Source: an uncultured Clostridia bacterium (GTDB lineage Bacteria > Bacillota > Clostridia > Christensenellales > UBA1242). From it: a stretch of DNA of 64,000 nt. A program made the translations under genes and the position numbers. Below, one piece after another: positions 10,994-19,153 of this stretch. The stretch lies in NCBI GenBank assembly GCA_944349375.1, contig CALVMV010000005.1, forward strand, positions 48,987-112,986. The letters run 5' to 3'. Under the pieces are notes generated by a model, which saw only the letters and a program-made list of their open reading frames with translations, had not been told where the DNA came from and made no database searches. Position 1 is the first letter of the stretch, and each line of letters begins with the position of its first letter.

Positions 10994-11959
10994 ATGGAAC
11001 AACAAAAAGAAATACAAGTTTTTGAAAAAAGAAAGTTTTATACAGATGATGATAGTGGAAAAGTTTTTATTATAAGTTTATTAGTACCACTTTTTATTTC
11101 TTTGCTTATATTTTTAATATGTGGAGCTATAGTTTCTGCTTGTGGGCTTGATGTGCAAACTCAACTAGAATCTACATGGTTTATAGCAGTATCATCAGTT
11201 TTAACATCTTTGACTTTTGTTGGAATTTATTTAATTTACAACAAGTATTACAAAATTGACAATAGAGCTGTTGCTTTTAATTTTAAAATCGGTTGGAAAA
11301 ATTATTTAATTGCAGTAGTGATTTCTGTTATTGCTTTGTTTGGACTGCAACAACTTATTTCTTCTTTTGATGCACTATGGGAAACTATTGGCTATAATTT
11401 ATCTTCTATTTCTATAAATCCTACCAATTTTGGCTTGTTTGCTTTATTAGTGCTAGTAAGTGCCATTACTCCTGCTATTTGTGAGGAAATCATTTTCAGG
11501 GGAATGATATTAAATGGTCTTAGAACAAAATTTAATGATTATGCCTCAATTGCGTTGTCAGCATTTATGTTTGCCTTAATTCATGGAAATTTACAACAAT
11601 TTATTTATCCTTTTCTTTTAGGGTTGATTTATGGCTGGTTATGTCTAAGAACTGGCTCGATAATTCCTAGCATAATTGCTCACTTTGTCAATAACTTTTT
11701 AGTTGTTTTACTTCAATATTTAGCTAATGTTACAGGCTTTTCTATGATTATACCTATAAAGTGGTGGAGCATCTTAATTGCAATATTGTTAGCAGTAATT
11801 GTTTTTGTAGTAATTTATTTATTAGATAGGTTAATTTATAAACACAAAAGTTTTACAGTTGTTGAAAAACAAGAAGGGAAAGTTTCATTATTTCTCTGGG
11901 TTTCGCTTGCTCTTTCAGGTTTAATATTTTTGTATAATCTTGTCGCTGCATTTGTTTAA
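10994..11959 (+). CDS. CPBP-family intramembrane metalloprotease
   Basis: Polytopic membrane protein (about eight helices, 321 residues) of the CPBP/CAAX-protease (Abi, Rce1-like) family. The three catalytic motifs are visible: EEIIFRGMI (glutamates plus Arg), ALIHGN (His) and HFVNN (His, Asn). The substrate is unknown; relatives process prenylated proteins or peptides or confer bacteriocin immunity. A second, divergent family member follows 72 nt downstream, so the two may form a functional pair. It is probably translated from a leaderless mRNA. Confidence 0.85.
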   Translation: MEQQKEIQVFEKRKFYTDDDSGKVFIISLLVPLFISLLIFLICGAIVSACGLDVQTQLESTWFIAVSSVLTSLTFVGIYLIYNKYYKIDNRAVAFNFKIGWKNYLIAVVISVIALFGLQQLISSFDALWETIGYNLSSISINPTNFGLFALLVLVSAITPAICEEIIFRGMILNGLRTKFNDYASIALSAFMFALIHGNLQQFIYPFLLGLIYGWLCLRTGSIIPSIIAHFVNNFLVVLLQYLANVTGFSMIIPIKWWSILIAILLAVIVFVVIYLLDRLIYKHKSFTVVEKQEGKVSLFLWVSLALSGLIFLYNLVAAFV

Positions 11960-12031
11960 ATTGTAAAAAATAAAGTAATTTATATGAAGATTTAGAAATA
12001 ATATATTTACAAGGGTTAAAATAGGAGATTT

Positions 12032-13180
12032 ATGTCAGTAAAAAATAAGGTTGCTACCAGTTCGCTAATATGCTATTTCATAATAGTGGTTATTTTTGCC
12101 ATGGTTCGTATGCTCTCTGCATTTGGTGTTTTTGATGGTTTGGGAGCTGAAGCTGATTATATTTTTAATGTTATCATTCAAGTAGTTATTTTGTTCGCTT
12201 TATCTATTCTTTTGTTTTCATTGTTTCAAAAGAATAAAATTAAGGATACTTTTAGGTTTTTTGGTTGTAAAAAAATAAATGGTAAAGCTGTTTTAATTTC
12301 AATAGCAATAGGTGTTGTTGTTTATTTTTTAAATATTTTTGTAGCAACTTTTTTTAACTCTATTCTTTCATTATTTGGCTATTCTGCTTCTTCTAGCACT
12401 ACTTACATGGAATCTTATCCTTTTTGGCTTTTTATTGTAAACATTTTAATTACCGCTGTATTGCCGAGTATTTGTGAAGAAATTGCTCATAGAGGCTTAC
12501 TTTTAAAAGGAATGTCAGGACTTGGGCAAGCTAAAGCTTTAATTTTGTCCTCTTTACTTTTTGGGTTTATGCATATGAATATTCAACAATTCTTTTATGC
12601 AACTTTAATTGGCTTTCTTGTTGGATATTTGGCTTTAATTTGCGATTCTATCTATCCTGCGATGATTATACATTTTATGAATAATGCTTTATCTGTCTTT
12701 GCTGGGTATTCTTCTTTCAATAATTTAGGTTTTGAAAAAATTATAGAAAGTTTGAATGTAATTTTGCAATCTAATATTATTTTAGGCTTTTTATTTGTTG
12801 TTTTATTTTTAGTTGCTTTAGTTTATTTACTTATGATTTTAATTAAACTCTTATTTAGAGAAACAACGATGAAAAATATGAAAAAACTTCAGCTTCAAAT
12901 AATGAAACAACTTCAAAAAGATGCTTATTTAAAAGAGCTAGAAGCTACCAAAAATGATGAGCAAATTGAAAAGCAAAATCAAGTAACTTTAAGTTTTGAG
13001 GAATTTGACAAACTTTATAAAGAAAACAATCAAAAACTAGGACTTATGTCAAAAATTGATAAAGAGATAACTTTTCCTAACAAAGAGAAAATGAGTTTAG
13101 TAAACAAAATCCTTTTAACCGGAATTTTTGTAATTATTGCTGGAGTAACTATATTTACTTTTGTGTGGGGGATTTTGTGA
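12032..13180 (+). CDS. CPBP-family intramembrane metalloprotease with cytosolic tail
   Basis: Second CPBP protease, 382 residues. Motifs: CEEIAHRGLLL, FGFMHMN and HFMNN. After the usual membrane core it carries an extra charged segment of roughly 75 residues (Lys/Gln/Glu-rich, probably helical) and one final transmembrane helix at the C-terminus, which most family members lack. AGGAG lies 5 nt before the ATG. Its stop codon overlaps the rlmH start (TGATG), implying translational coupling. Confidence 0.82.
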   Translation: MSVKNKVATSSLICYFIIVVIFAMVRMLSAFGVFDGLGAEADYIFNVIIQVVILFALSILLFSLFQKNKIKDTFRFFGCKKINGKAVLISIAIGVVVYFLNIFVATFFNSILSLFGYSASSSTTYMESYPFWLFIVNILITAVLPSICEEIAHRGLLLKGMSGLGQAKALILSSLLFGFMHMNIQQFFYATLIGFLVGYLALICDSIYPAMIIHFMNNALSVFAGYSSFNNLGFEKIIESLNVILQSNIILGFLFVVLFLVALVYLLMILIKLLFRETTMKNMKKLQLQIMKQLQKDAYLKELEATKNDEQIEKQNQVTLSFEEFDKLYKENNQKLGLMSKIDKEITFPNKEKMSLVNKILLTGIFVIIAGVTIFTFVWGIL

Positions 13181-13635
13181 TGTTAAATATAAATATTGTT
13201 TGTGTTGGAAAACTAAAAGAACAATTTTGGAAAGATGCAGAAAAAGAATATAGCAAAAGGCTTACTAAGTTTTGTAATCTTAAAATTATTGAAATAGACG
13301 ATGTAAATCAAGGTGAAATGTTAAAAGATTTAGAGATAGAAGGAAAGGCTATTTTGAATCAAATTAAAGGGAAACCATATTTGCTTGCTATAAAAGGAAA
13401 AGAATGCTCTAGTGAAGATTTTGCCGAAGAATTGGAGAATTTGAAATTAAATAATAGTCAAATTTCTTTTGTGATTGGTGGGTCAAATGGGGTAAGCAAC
13501 GATGTTGTGAAAAAAATACCAGATAAAATATCTTTTGGCAAAGTTACATATCCTCATAATTTGGCAAGGATTATATTGCTCGAACAAATTTATAGAGCTT
13601 TTATGATTAATAGTGGCTCAAAATATCATAAATAA
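13180..13635 (+). CDS. rlmH: 23S rRNA pseudouridine-1915 N3-methyltransferase RlmH
   Basis: SPOUT-family methyltransferase modifying pseudouridine 1915 of 23S rRNA on the assembled ribosome. Diagnostic stretches are FVIGGSNGVSNDV (the trefoil-knot SAM loop) and the C-terminal HNLARIILLEQIYRAF ... YHK motif. I start at the ATG at 13180, giving 151 residues and overlapping the CPBP stop; a GTG five codons upstream is possible. Family length is about 155-160. Confidence 0.94.
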   Translation: MLNINIVCVGKLKEQFWKDAEKEYSKRLTKFCNLKIIEIDDVNQGEMLKDLEIEGKAILNQIKGKPYLLAIKGKECSSEDFAEELENLKLNNSQISFVIGGSNGVSNDVVKKIPDKISFGKVTYPHNLARIILLEQIYRAFMINSGSKYHK

Positions 13636-13640
13636 CAATT

Positions 13641-13724
13641 TTATAAAATATTAAAAAATAGAACAGAAAATATTGTTCCTAACAAAATAGCAAATATAGA
13701 TAAAAGTGGAATATGTCTAAACAT
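13641..13724 (-). CDS. 27-residue single-helix membrane peptide
   Basis: Very short open frame: a start MFRHIPLL, then a continuous hydrophobic stretch of about 20 residues ending in FFNIL and a TAA stop. TAGGAGAT sits 5 nt before the ATG, and this ribosome binding site is formed by the last codons of the upstream DUF378 gene, whose stop is 2 nt away. The spacing and site argue for real translation in an operon with that gene. Function unknown; a small accessory of the DUF378 membrane protein is an inference. Confidence 0.55.
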   Translation of the reverse strand: MFRHIPLLSIFAILLGTIFSVLFFNIL

Positions 13725-13726
13725 GG

Positions 13727-14116
13727 CTATCTCCTATAGTGTCTATCAAAATCATCATTGATTGACAAACCTTTTTTTTCAAATTCATAATTTTTATCAT
13801 TAAAATTGTTTTCTTTTTGCCTATCTAGCAAATCTTCATCTGCTTCTATCTCTGCTCTTTGTGTAGTTAGTTTATTTATGTTTTCTTTTACATCTTTTTT
13901 GTTTTTCTTTGAAAAAACAGATATTGTCCCTTTGCCTTTAATAAGCTTAAATATAAGGATTAATGAAGACAAACCAAATAGTATGTAAAACAATCTTGAA
14001 AGAATGCTTGCTTGAAATCCAAAAATTCCTGCAATAAAATCATACTGAAATAAACCTATTGTAAGCCAGTTAATAAGACCTATGATTGATAATAAAAATG
14101 CAAAAATTGTAAACAT
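13727..14116 (-). CDS. DUF378-type membrane protein
   Basis: 129 residues. The first 62 form two transmembrane helices matching the DUF378 (YuzA-like) pattern: INWLTIGLFQYDFIAGIFG, then RLFYILFGLSSLI. The remaining half is a charged cytoplasmic tail rich in Lys, Asp, Asn and Glu, longer than in the minimal family members. AAGGAG precedes the ATG. It is co-transcribed with a 27-residue membrane peptide. Function not known for the family. Confidence 0.7.
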   Translation of the reverse strand: MFTIFAFLLSIIGLINWLTIGLFQYDFIAGIFGFQASILSRLFYILFGLSSLILIFKLIKGKGTISVFSKKNKKDVKENINKLTTQRAEIEADEDLLDRQKENNFNDKNYEFEKKGLSINDDFDRHYRR

Positions 14117-14186
14117 TTTGTTCTCCTTTGCATATATTATCTACATTAAACCCTAAAAAATTCATTTTCAAACTTAATTAAAAAAG

Positions 14187-14214
14187 TTGACTATTTTTTT
14201 TATTTGAGTATAAT
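14187..14214 (+). promoter_or_regulatory. greA promoter with palindromic -10 region
   Basis: TTGACT, 16 bp, TATAAT. The -10 box is embedded in the inverted repeat TGAGTA-TAA-TACTCA (14205-14219). Confidence 0.8.
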
Positions 14215-14250
14215 ACTCATTACATGCTTTGAAACTAAAAGGAGAAGGAC

Positions 14251-14718
14251 ATGGAAAAACATTACTTAACACCTGAAGGGAAAAAAGAACTAGAAGAAAA
14301 ATTACAATATTACAAAACTGAAAAAAGAAAACAAGTTACTGAACAAATTGTTCGAGCTAGAGAGTTTGGTGATTTGTCTGAAAATAGTGAATATGATAGC
14401 GCTAAAGAATTGCAAGCTCAAATTGAAGCTGAAATTGCTGAAATGGAAGATATTCTTTTATCATGCCAAATTATCAATAAAAAAGATATGAAAAAAGATG
14501 AAGTTTGCGTTGGTTCAACAGTAAAACTTTATGATGAAGAATTTGATGAAGAACTTGAATATAAAATTTTAGGGACTACAGAAAGTAATCCAGCTAAAGG
14601 TATTATAAGCAATCATTCTCCAGTTGGTAGTGCGCTTATTGGCCGCAAAGTAGGGGATACGATTTCTATAAAACTTCCTACGGGTCCAGTTAATTACAAA
14701 ATTCTCGAAATTAAATAA
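14251..14718 (+). CDS. greA: Transcription elongation factor GreA
   Basis: Rescues backtracked RNA polymerase by stimulating transcript cleavage. The N-terminal coiled coil carries the acidic tip (REFGDLSENSEYD, with the catalytic Asp/Glu pair). The C-terminal FKBP-like domain follows (VGSTVKLYD ... ISNHSPVGSALIGRKVGD). 155 residues is standard length. GGAGAAGG precedes the ATG, and it has its own promoter. Confidence 0.95.
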   Translation: MEKHYLTPEGKKELEEKLQYYKTEKRKQVTEQIVRAREFGDLSENSEYDSAKELQAQIEAEIAEMEDILLSCQIINKKDMKKDEVCVGSTVKLYDEEFDEELEYKILGTTESNPAKGIISNHSPVGSALIGRKVGDTISIKLPTGPVNYKILEIK

Positions 14719-14737
14719 AATATCTTTTAAAAATTAT

Positions 14738-14766
14738 TTGCATAACTTAAGCGTTTAATGTATAAT
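14738..14766 (+). promoter_or_regulatory. Promoter of the 308-residue membrane protein
   Basis: TTGCAT, 17 bp, TATAAT, leaving a leader of about 17 nt with only a weak ribosome binding site (AGAG). Confidence 0.7.
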
Positions 14767-14789
14767 CAATTATAGAATAGAGTTGTTTT

Positions 14790-15716
14790 ATGATGTTTAA
14801 AAATTCTGTAAAACTTTTGTGTGCAAATTTCGACAAAGTATGGAAACTTCTTGTTTACCATATTTTGTCTTTTGCTGTATGTTTTGGACTTTTATCTATT
14901 TTCTATGATTTTTTTGTTTCAGCTGTTAATTTGGCTTGGACAGAAGCGAATTTAGCTAAAGTTTTTGCTAGTGGAACCTTTTATGGTTATAGTGTTGCAG
15001 ATGTTTTGTTAGGCATTACAAATGCAGTTTGGGGATTCTTTGTTACAATTTTTTCAAAAAATGTTGGCATAGCTGTCTATTTTTGTTTTATTGTTTTTTA
15101 TCTTTTACCTTTTTTAATGAACATTGGTAAATATGTTGTTAATGAAATGATGTATGGCTTTATGTCTTCTGCACAAAAGCAGTCTTTCACGGGAACATAT
15201 CTTAGGACATTAAAAAAATCTTTGCAGTATTCTGCTGTTAAGACTTTGTATGCAATTCCTTTTAATGCTTTAATCATTTTTTCTATGTTTGCTCTTGCAA
15301 AAATTCAAAATGATATATTTGATTATATTTTACCTTTGGTATTTGCTATAGTCCCATCTATTTTATTTGCATTTAAACAAACATTTAATGGTGGCTGGGC
15401 GCCTGCTATGATTGTTTTTGATGTTAATGTTTTCAAAGCTTTTTATCTTGGCAATCGAGCAATGCTTAGAAGAGGAGCAAGAGTTTTTTCAACTTCATTT
15501 GTTTTCTTTTTATTATCTATAGTTTTATCTTTGATTTTAGGTGTTTATGCAATAATCATAATTTTGCCTATTGCATTTCCTTTCAGTGATATTTTTGAAA
15601 TGACAGCATTTTTCTCAAGTCAAGGAATGCGTTTTTATGCTGATTATGATACCATTTTAACACCTAAAAAACTTGAAGAAATAGATAAAATTGAAGATGC
15701 AAAGTTTATTTTGTAA
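14790..15716 (+). CDS. Polytopic membrane protein, unknown function
   Basis: 308 residues with about six predicted transmembrane helices. No motif I recognise. Features: a charged N-terminus, aromatic-rich first helix, a central conserved-looking NIGKYVVNEMMYGFMSS stretch, and a short soluble C-terminal tail (TPKKLEEIDKIEDAKF). The layout resembles DUF624/YesL-like or glycerophosphoryl-diesterase membrane-domain proteins, but I cannot assign either. It has its own promoter and lies upstream of rnjA. Confidence 0.6.
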   Translation: MMFKNSVKLLCANFDKVWKLLVYHILSFAVCFGLLSIFYDFFVSAVNLAWTEANLAKVFASGTFYGYSVADVLLGITNAVWGFFVTIFSKNVGIAVYFCFIVFYLLPFLMNIGKYVVNEMMYGFMSSAQKQSFTGTYLRTLKKSLQYSAVKTLYAIPFNALIIFSMFALAKIQNDIFDYILPLVFAIVPSILFAFKQTFNGGWAPAMIVFDVNVFKAFYLGNRAMLRRGARVFSTSFVFFLLSIVLSLILGVYAIIIILPIAFPFSDIFEMTAFFSSQGMRFYADYDTILTPKKLEEIDKIEDAKFIL

Positions 15717-15805
15717 TTGTTAATTAAATAAATTATTATTTAAATTATTTTATTGGTCAATATACTTGAGCAGTATTTTAATCTATAAATTAAAAGGAGT
15801 AAAAA

Positions 15806-17464
15806 TTGAATAATAACAAATTAAAAATCACCTTTTTGGGCGGGGTAGGTGAAATTGGAAAAAACATGACCGCCTTCGAATACAACGATGAAATTATTAT
15901 TGTAGATGCTGGTTTAACATTTCCTAGTGATGATTTGCCAGGAGTTGATATAGTGATACCAGATATAACTTATCTTTTGGCGAATAAAGAAAAGGTTAAG
16001 GCTATATTGCTTACTCATGGACATGAAGATCATATTGGAGCAATGCCATTTGTTCTTAAACATTTGAATGTTCCAGTATATGGTTCTCGTTTGACTTTGG
16101 CATTGGTAGAAAATAAACTTAAAGAATATCCTAACATTAAAATGAAAGCTATAGCTGTAAAGCCTAAAAATGTTCTTAAATTAGGCTCTTTTGTAATTGA
16201 ATTTATTAAAGTTAGTCATTCTATTGCGGGAGCTCTTGCTATGAGTATTACAACACCAGCGGGAACTGTTGTGCATACTGGAGACTTCAAAATTGATTAC
16301 GAACCTATTGATGGCACTATGACAGATCTTACAAGGTTTGCTGAAATTGGCAGAAAGGGGGTTAATCTTTTGCTTTGTGAAAGCACAAATGTTTGTAGAA
16401 AAGGTTACTCAATGAGTGAAAAATCAGTAGGTAGAGCTCTTGAAGAAATTATAAAAGAACACACAGAACAAAGAATTATTGTCGCCACTTTTGCTTCAAA
16501 CATTCACAGAATGCAACAAATATTAGATCTTGCTGAAAAATATAAGCGTAAAGTTGCTTTCACTGGTAGAAGTATGTTAAATGTTAGCGAAACAGCTATG
16601 AAAATAGGTGAATTAACATTTAATAGACAAAACATTATTGATATAGAAAAAGTTGATAAAATGGACGACAAAGAAGTTTTAATTATGACTACAGGTAGTC
16701 AAGGTGAACCTATGAGTGCTTTGACTAGAATGGCTGCTGGAGAGTTTAAAACTTTAAAATTAAAGTCTAATGACCTTGTTATTTTATCTGCTTCTCCAAT
16801 CCCTGGAAATGAAAAGAATGTTTATAATGTTATTAATGCTATTTATAAACAAGGTGCTGATGTTATTTATGATGAACTTGCAGATGTTCATACTTCTGGT
16901 CACGCATGTCAAGAAGAGTTAAAACTTATTCACAGTTTAGTTAAACCTAAGCATTTTATACCAATTCATGGTGAATATAGGCACTTAAAAACTCATAAGG
17001 AAATGGCAATGGCTTTAGGATTAGAGGAAAGAAATATTATCTTGCCAAGCATTGGTATGCAAGTTGAACTTGGTCCAAATTCAATCAAGCAATGTGGCAT
17101 TGTAACTGCAGGTCAAAGATTGGTTGATGGTATGGGCATTGGCGATATGGATAGCAATGTTTTGAGAGAAAGAAAACAACTTTCTGAAGATGGAATATGC
17201 GTTGTGTGTGTAAACATTAATAATGTTGCAGGAGAAGTAACAGGAGAGCCTTTTATTATCACTAGAGGGGTTGTTTATGCAGACGAGCAAGAAAGTTTTG
17301 TGCAAGATGCTAAAGCTTGTATTATTGCCTCTTTGAAAGAAGCTGATTTGCGAGGTGTTGAACCTGCTGTAATTAAACAATCTTTGCGTAGGAATATCTC
17401 TAACTTTATTTTTAAAAGAACAAAACGCAGACCTATGATTTTGACTATTGTAACTTTAGATTAA
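15806..17464 (+). CDS. rnjA: Ribonuclease J
   Basis: Metallo-beta-lactamase/beta-CASP nuclease with 5'-3' exonuclease and endonuclease activity, central to mRNA decay and rRNA maturation in Gram-positive bacteria. Zinc ligands are in LLTHGHEDHIG (HxHxDH), SHS, and HTGDFK. The beta-CASP motifs are SIAGALAMSI and VHTSGHAC, and IPIHGEYRHLK follows. 552 residues, full length. The start is TTG at 15806, chosen because AAAGGAG lies 7 nt upstream and no ATG fits before the conserved LKITFLGGVGEIGKN. A methyltransferase gene follows after 14 nt. Confidence 0.93.
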   Translation: MNNNKLKITFLGGVGEIGKNMTAFEYNDEIIIVDAGLTFPSDDLPGVDIVIPDITYLLANKEKVKAILLTHGHEDHIGAMPFVLKHLNVPVYGSRLTLALVENKLKEYPNIKMKAIAVKPKNVLKLGSFVIEFIKVSHSIAGALAMSITTPAGTVVHTGDFKIDYEPIDGTMTDLTRFAEIGRKGVNLLLCESTNVCRKGYSMSEKSVGRALEEIIKEHTEQRIIVATFASNIHRMQQILDLAEKYKRKVAFTGRSMLNVSETAMKIGELTFNRQNIIDIEKVDKMDDKEVLIMTTGSQGEPMSALTRMAAGEFKTLKLKSNDLVILSASPIPGNEKNVYNVINAIYKQGADVIYDELADVHTSGHACQEELKLIHSLVKPKHFIPIHGEYRHLKTHKEMAMALGLEERNIILPSIGMQVELGPNSIKQCGIVTAGQRLVDGMGIGDMDSNVLRERKQLSEDGICVVCVNINNVAGEVTGEPFIITRGVVYADEQESFVQDAKACIIASLKEADLRGVEPAVIKQSLRRNISNFIFKRTKRRPMILTIVTLD

Positions 17465-17478
17465 AGATAAATTAAAAT

Positions 17479-18060
17479 ATGTTTAAAGAATTAAAAGAAT
17501 ATGCTGTTGAAAATCATGTACCAATTATCAGAAATGAATCTGGTAAGTTTTTATGTGATGAAGTAAAAAAGAATAATCCCAAAAGGATATTAGAAATTGG
17601 AACAGCGATAGGGTATTCAGCATTATTAATGTTATCAAGTTGTAATGCTTTTATAACGACAATTGAAAAAGATGAGATAAGAGCAAAAATAGCAGAGAAT
17701 TATTTTAGAAAATATGAAGTAAATGAAAGGATAAATTTAATTTGTTCTGATGCCCAAATTGCTCTTGAAAAGTTATCTAGAAACAACGAAAAATTCGATT
17801 TTGTGTTTTTAGATGGCCCAAAGGGACAGTATTATAAATATTTGCCATTTATTAAAGAAATGCTTTTGTCTAATGGAACATTATTTGCTGATAATGTTTA
17901 TATGGGAGGTTTAGTTTTGTCAACAGCTCCTATTCCTCATAAACAACGAAGTATGGTTAATAACATGAGAAAGTTTTTGGATTTGGCTAAACGAGATAGT
18001 GATTTTGATGTGAATGTTTTTAATATTGAAGATGGAATAGCAATTATAAAAAAGAAATGA
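17479..18060 (+). CDS. trmR: SAM-dependent O-methyltransferase (TrmR/YrrM-like)
   Basis: Class I methyltransferase of the COMT-like group. SAM motif I is ILEIGTAIGYSALLML; the acidic residue after beta-2 is in TTIEKDE; the catalytic/metal region is FVFLDGPKGQYY, followed by ADNV. The closest characterised relative is B. subtilis TrmR, which methylates 5-hydroxyuridine in tRNA; small-molecule substrates cannot be excluded. There is no clear ribosome binding site, so it probably depends on read-through from rnjA, 14 nt upstream. The stop codon lies in the terminator stem. Confidence 0.75.
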   Translation: MFKELKEYAVENHVPIIRNESGKFLCDEVKKNNPKRILEIGTAIGYSALLMLSSCNAFITTIEKDEIRAKIAENYFRKYEVNERINLICSDAQIALEKLSRNNEKFDFVFLDGPKGQYYKYLPFIKEMLLSNGTLFADNVYMGGLVLSTAPIPHKQRSMVNNMRKFLDLAKRDSDFDVNVFNIEDGIAIIKKK

Positions 18061-18085
18061 GCATAAGCTCATTTTTATTTTTAAA
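18055..18085 (+). terminator. Terminator after trmR
   Basis: Stem AAATGAGC / GCTCATTT with loop ATAA and a T-rich tail; the left arm includes the trmR stop codon. Confidence 0.8.
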
Positions 18086-18106
18086 TTTAATTGTTTATTA
18101 ATTTAG

Positions 18107-18135
18107 TTGTATTTTTTATATTATTTTGTTAAAAT
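18107..18135 (+). promoter_or_regulatory. Leaderless promoter of the PAP2 gene
   Basis: TTGTAT, 17 bp, TAAAAT, then 6 nt (AAAGTC), then ATG at 18142. No ribosome binding site. Confidence 0.6.
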
Positions 18136-18141
18136 AAAGTC

Positions 18142-18699
18142 ATGGCTTTTGAAGTAAATCTTATAAAGTTTTTACAATCAGGACTTTCAACAGGGTGGTT
18201 ATCATTTTTCCAAGTTATAACTTTGTTTGGAAGTTGGTTAGGGCTTATTATTTCATTTATTATAATAGTTAGAAAAAGAGGAATAATGGCTATTCTTCTT
18301 CTTTTATCGTTTGCTTTTGCGGGTGCTTTTAACTTTATAATTAAAAATCTAGTTTGCAGACCTAGACCTTTTGAAACTTACGATTTTATTATCAATTATG
18401 GTGGTGAGAATGGATTTAGTATGCCTTCAGGGCATAGTGTTTGTGTCGCTGTATTAGCAGTATTTTTGATTTTCTATCTTTTTCAAAATTCAAAAAGAAA
18501 ATCAGTAAAAATTTTAGGAACAATATTTTTTGTCCTATTTGCTTTGTTGGTAGCTTTTTCTCGAATGGTTTTAGGGGTACATTATCTTACTGATGTTATT
18601 GTTGGGCTTTTAGAAGGAACAATAATTGCGTTATTAATTTTGTTGATTTATAATTATAAGAAGGTAAAATTTTTAAATAAAGCAAAAGATAAAAGTTAA
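18142..18699 (+). CDS. PAP2-family membrane phosphatase
   Basis: Five- to six-helix membrane protein with the lipid phosphate phosphatase signature in three parts: KNLVCRPRP (KxxxxxxRP), MPSGHS (PSGH) and SRMVLGVHYLTD (SRxxxxxHxxxD). 185 residues. Likely substrates are undecaprenyl pyrophosphate or phosphatidate-type lipids; which one cannot be decided here. It probably uses a leaderless mRNA and precedes tsaE by 16 nt, so it may be first gene of a tsaE-tsaB operon. Confidence 0.85.
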   Translation: MAFEVNLIKFLQSGLSTGWLSFFQVITLFGSWLGLIISFIIIVRKRGIMAILLLLSFAFAGAFNFIIKNLVCRPRPFETYDFIINYGGENGFSMPSGHSVCVAVLAVFLIFYLFQNSKRKSVKILGTIFFVLFALLVAFSRMVLGVHYLTDVIVGLLEGTIIALLILLIYNYKKVKFLNKAKDKS

Positions 18700-18715
18700 T
18701 GAGGAGAAATTTACA

Positions 18716-19153
18716 ATGAATAAAATTTTAGTTAATACAAATTCAGCAGAAGAAACTATGCAATTTGCAGAAAAGCTGGCTAAAGTTTTGGGTAAAGGTG
18801 CTGTTTTGTTGTTACATGGTGATTTGGGGGCAGGTAAAACGCATTTTGTTAAAGGATTTGTGAAGGGAATTGGCTCAAAATCAGTCGTAACAAGTCCTAC
18901 TTTTACATTATTAAACATTTATGATGATGGAAAGCTTCCGATTTATCATTTTGATATGTATAGGCTATCTTCAAAAGAAGAGGCAGAAGAAATTGGATTC
19001 AATGAATATTTTGACGCCAATAATTCAAATGGCATTGTTTTGGTTGAATGGCCTGAAAAAGTAGAAGGGCTTATTACTTGTCCACATATTAATGTTCAGA
19101 TTAAAAAGTTAGATGAAAATAAAAGAGAAATAATTGTGGGAGGTGGTAAGTGA
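18716..19153 (+). CDS. tsaE: tRNA threonylcarbamoyladenosine biosynthesis ATPase TsaE
   Basis: P-loop ATPase supporting t6A37 formation on ANN-decoding tRNAs with TsaB and TsaD. Walker A is GDLGAGKTHFVKGF. TSPTFTLLNIY, HFDMYRL and the GIVLVEWPEK stretch (Trp near the nucleotide) are all family hallmarks. 145 residues. A GAGGAG site precedes the ATG, and the stop overlaps the tsaB start (GTGA). Confidence 0.94.
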   Translation: MNKILVNTNSAEETMQFAEKLAKVLGKGAVLLLHGDLGAGKTHFVKGFVKGIGSKSVVTSPTFTLLNIYDDGKLPIYHFDMYRLSSKEEAEEIGFNEYFDANNSNGIVLVEWPEKVEGLITCPHINVQIKKLDENKREIIVGGGK

